DNA of 64,000 nucleotides, from NCBI GenBank assembly GCA_032622095.1, contig CP136067.1:51933899-51997898 (forward strand), written 5' to 3'. This DNA comes from Siphonodentalium dalli (Eukaryota; Mollusca; Scaphopoda; Gadilida; Siphonodentaliidae). This document shows positions 62,199 through 64,000 of this stretch, piece after piece. Below the pieces are notes generated by a model, which was not told where the DNA came from, ran no database searches, and saw only the letters and a list, made by a program, of their open reading frames with translations. The stretch's first letter is position 1. Each line of letters begins with the position of its first letter. A program made the position numbers and the translations under genes.

Positions 62199-63549
62199 GC
62201 AGAATGAGGTCCCCAGATGGTGAATTCAGAGACGCTATCCTGGAAGGTGGGCTAGCATCACAAAATTCACCCTCTGAGAACTCAATCTGCAATGGGACAC
62301 CTAGGATCAGATTGAATTTCCCCCAGTTGAAGTTGGTGATGTTCACCCATTAGTCAACTCGATTATGGATTTTATCTTCTGCAAATTAGAGGATACAGAA
62401 ACTTCCCAGAAGGGTAAAAGTTACTAAAAACAATCTTAATTTGAGATTATATACTTCCCAGAAGATGAGGCTAGCAGAATGAGGTACACAGAGGGTGAAT
62501 TTGGTGATGCTAGTCCACTCTGAAGGATAGCATCACTAAATTCACCCTCTGGGGACCTCATTCTGCATATGATCTCCTGTGTTATTCATCCGTTTGTACT
62601 GAAATTTTGAACAAATTGAGAACATGGTAAATGCGGAACATTGTGGAAGTTAATTACCCCCATGGTTTTCTAACCTTCTTGTGAATGTTGCTTGATTGAA
62701 AATATTACCATTTTAAAAAACCACACATTCAACTTTGACGCTCAACAACGTCGCAGGTTGATGGGTTAACTGGGAGATCAGTGTTTGCTAAGTGCCCGAT
62801 CCACTGCATTCACTCGAAAGGATCTCTGCCCCGTAAGGTGGACCAAGAAAGAAGTACCGCCTTCAATAAATCTATGGTGGTACCTCTTTCTTGGTCCATC
62901 ATATGGGGCAGGGATCCTTTCGAGTGAATGCAGTGGATCAGACATGGGAGTGGTTCAAAATCATGCCCCTTTGTTCCAAAGCAGGTGTCTTGAATGATGG
63001 ATGTTTCACCAAATGTGATAAGAAAACTCTACCATATTTCAAGAAACAGTACTGGCTATGGGAAAGATCGCTTCACATAGCCAGTTTCTTGAAAATGAGT
63101 TTTCTTATCCCATTCGGTGAACAAAGCCATTGTATAAGACTTTCCTTACAGAGGGAGGTGTTTGGCTCCAACAGATCTAAGGCTTGGTTTGCCATACAGG
63201 GCATGATTCCATTATCTAGAGTGAAAACAGAGGACCAGATATGGAGGTGGTTCAAAATAATGCCCCAAAATTCCCACAACGTGACAACTGGTGAATTTGA
63301 AGAAAATCCTAAGCAGTAATGAAGCCAGTGACACTTAACCAACACTGATTAACCAGTTACAGTAATGCCCTAAATAATTGACTCCATAACCACAGAAGAA
63401 TTATGGCTCATTTTTCAGGATTTAGTCGGAAATATGGCTTGAGAGCTTTCCAATGAATGGCAACAAGCCATATTTCCGACTAAATCCTGAGAAATTACTT
63501 ATAATTCTGCTGTGGTTAAGGAGTCGATTAGTTTGGGCATTACTGTAAC
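62199..63549. repeat. Hairpin block (unit F)
   Basis: GCAGAATGAGGTCCCC hairpins 62199-62290 and 62474-62566, 142-bp hairpin 62798-62939, 117-bp hairpin 63005-63121, 194-bp MITE 63356-63549. B-type variants. Confidence 0.8.
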
Positions 63550-64000
63550 CAATCAACTCGTGATTCTGTTGAGCATCAAAGTTGATTTTTGAAAATGGCA
63601 AATTTTCCAATCAAACAACATTCAGGATAGAAAACCCTCGGAATAATTAACATCGACAATGTGCTGCATTTATCACGCTCTTAATTCGTTCAAAATATCG
63701 ATACGATCAGGTGAATAACACACGCAGGGTATTACATGAGAGGTGCATAACTCCATCAGAAATGGTTGGACCAGACCCAAGTTCCATCTTCACCTGTATC
63801 TTCGTGTGATTAAAGGTACTCAATCGGAGTCAATCCTATTCGATGGTCCCCATATCATCAGATTCCAACAACAACATTTTTTTAATGCTGCTTCAGTTAT
63901 CAGAATCGATTAATTTCCAAAAAATAATGCTAACCAGTCAACTATAGTATAAAATTGCCCAGAACGTGTTATTTATCAACATTTTGTTTAACGAATTTGG

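Larger units (their letters stand above)
38663..64000. repeat. 38,662-bp higher-order repeat, copy 2 (partial; units E-F)
   Basis: This stretch repeats 1-25338 at a constant offset of 38,662. The constant offset shows there is no net indel between the copies. One substitution was noticed (G at 10077, A at 48739). The copy is cut by the window end. If it is complete in the genome, unit F should end near 64642 and be followed by two 6,341-bp units. Confidence 0.95.
51742..64000. repeat. Long unit F (second copy of B, cut by window end)
   Basis: B-type throughout: A at the head position equivalent to 13148, the extra about 300 bp after the head, and an empty TTAA at 63810. It corresponds to B 13080-25338. 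No difference from B was noticed. Confidence 0.94.

Noticed and set aside
1-64000. LTR retrotransposon, Helitron or Polinton/Maverick as the amplified unit
   Set aside because: No reverse transcriptase, integrase, helicase or polymerase reading frames, and no long direct terminal repeats with TG...CA ends. Unit junctions are explained by the TTAA head element and unequal exchange.
1-64000. tRNA, rRNA or snRNA genes as the reason for amplification
   Set aside because: No rRNA-like conserved stretch and no convincing tRNA box B (ggttcgaatcc-like) seen by eye. A tRNAscan-SE or Infernal run would settle it.
1-64000. A novel defence, biosynthetic or mobile protein system
   Set aside because: I looked for it on both strands. 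No ORF exceeds 146 codons and none forms a plausible operon or exon chain.

Overview
The window looks like non-coding, repeat-dominated DNA from an animal nuclear genome, most probably a marine mollusc and perhaps a bivalve. The pointers are AT-rich sequence without long ORFs, TGACCTTGACC runs, GGCCATAACT...GACGGATGGACGG-type dispersed repeats, 100-163 bp decayed minisatellites, and many TTAA-flanked inverted-repeat elements. The taxonomic call rests on the look of the repeats, not on any gene. No protein-coding gene, rRNA or tRNA could be supported. The longest ORFs (107-146 codons) lie inside repeats or hairpins and resemble no family I recognise.

Almost the whole window is one higher-order tandem repeat with a period of 38,662 bp. 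Copy 1 (1-38662) has four head-to-tail units: A (1-13079), B (13080-25980), C (25981-32321) and D (32322-38662). Copy 2 starts at 38663 with E (38663-51741, same as A) and F (51742-64000, same as B, cut by the window end). Long units have two halves. L1 (about 6.3-6.6 kb) is AT-rich and full of palindromic MITEs. L2 (about 6.3-6.8 kb) carries minisatellites and long hairpins. Each half starts with a copy of the same roughly 530-bp TTAA-flanked element (the 'head'). The copy heading L1 has lost its 3' end. Short units C and D are an L2 alone.

The history can be partly read from the sequence. A and B are diverged copies, with many substitutions, an about 300-bp deletion in A, and an about 396-bp MITE present in A but absent from B. 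C is a chimera: its first 80-151 bp come from an A-type L1 head and the rest from a B-type L2. This is what an unequal crossover between the head of an A unit and the L2 head of the preceding B unit would give. Its length (6,341 bp) equals the B L2 half exactly. D is a further copy of C. The whole 38.66-kb block was then duplicated. Copies 1 and 2 are almost identical (I noticed one substitution, 10077 versus 48739), so this step is either very recent, kept uniform by ongoing exchange, or an assembly artefact.

Nested in the units are several families of inverted-repeat, non-autonomous DNA elements, some with clear piggyBac-like TTAA target sites and CCCTTT termini. An almost perfect 69-bp hairpin recurs, in both orientations, inside elements with different outer termini. 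No encoded system such as defence, a mobile enzyme or a biosynthetic cluster is visible. The interest lies in the architecture of the array and the hairpin modules.
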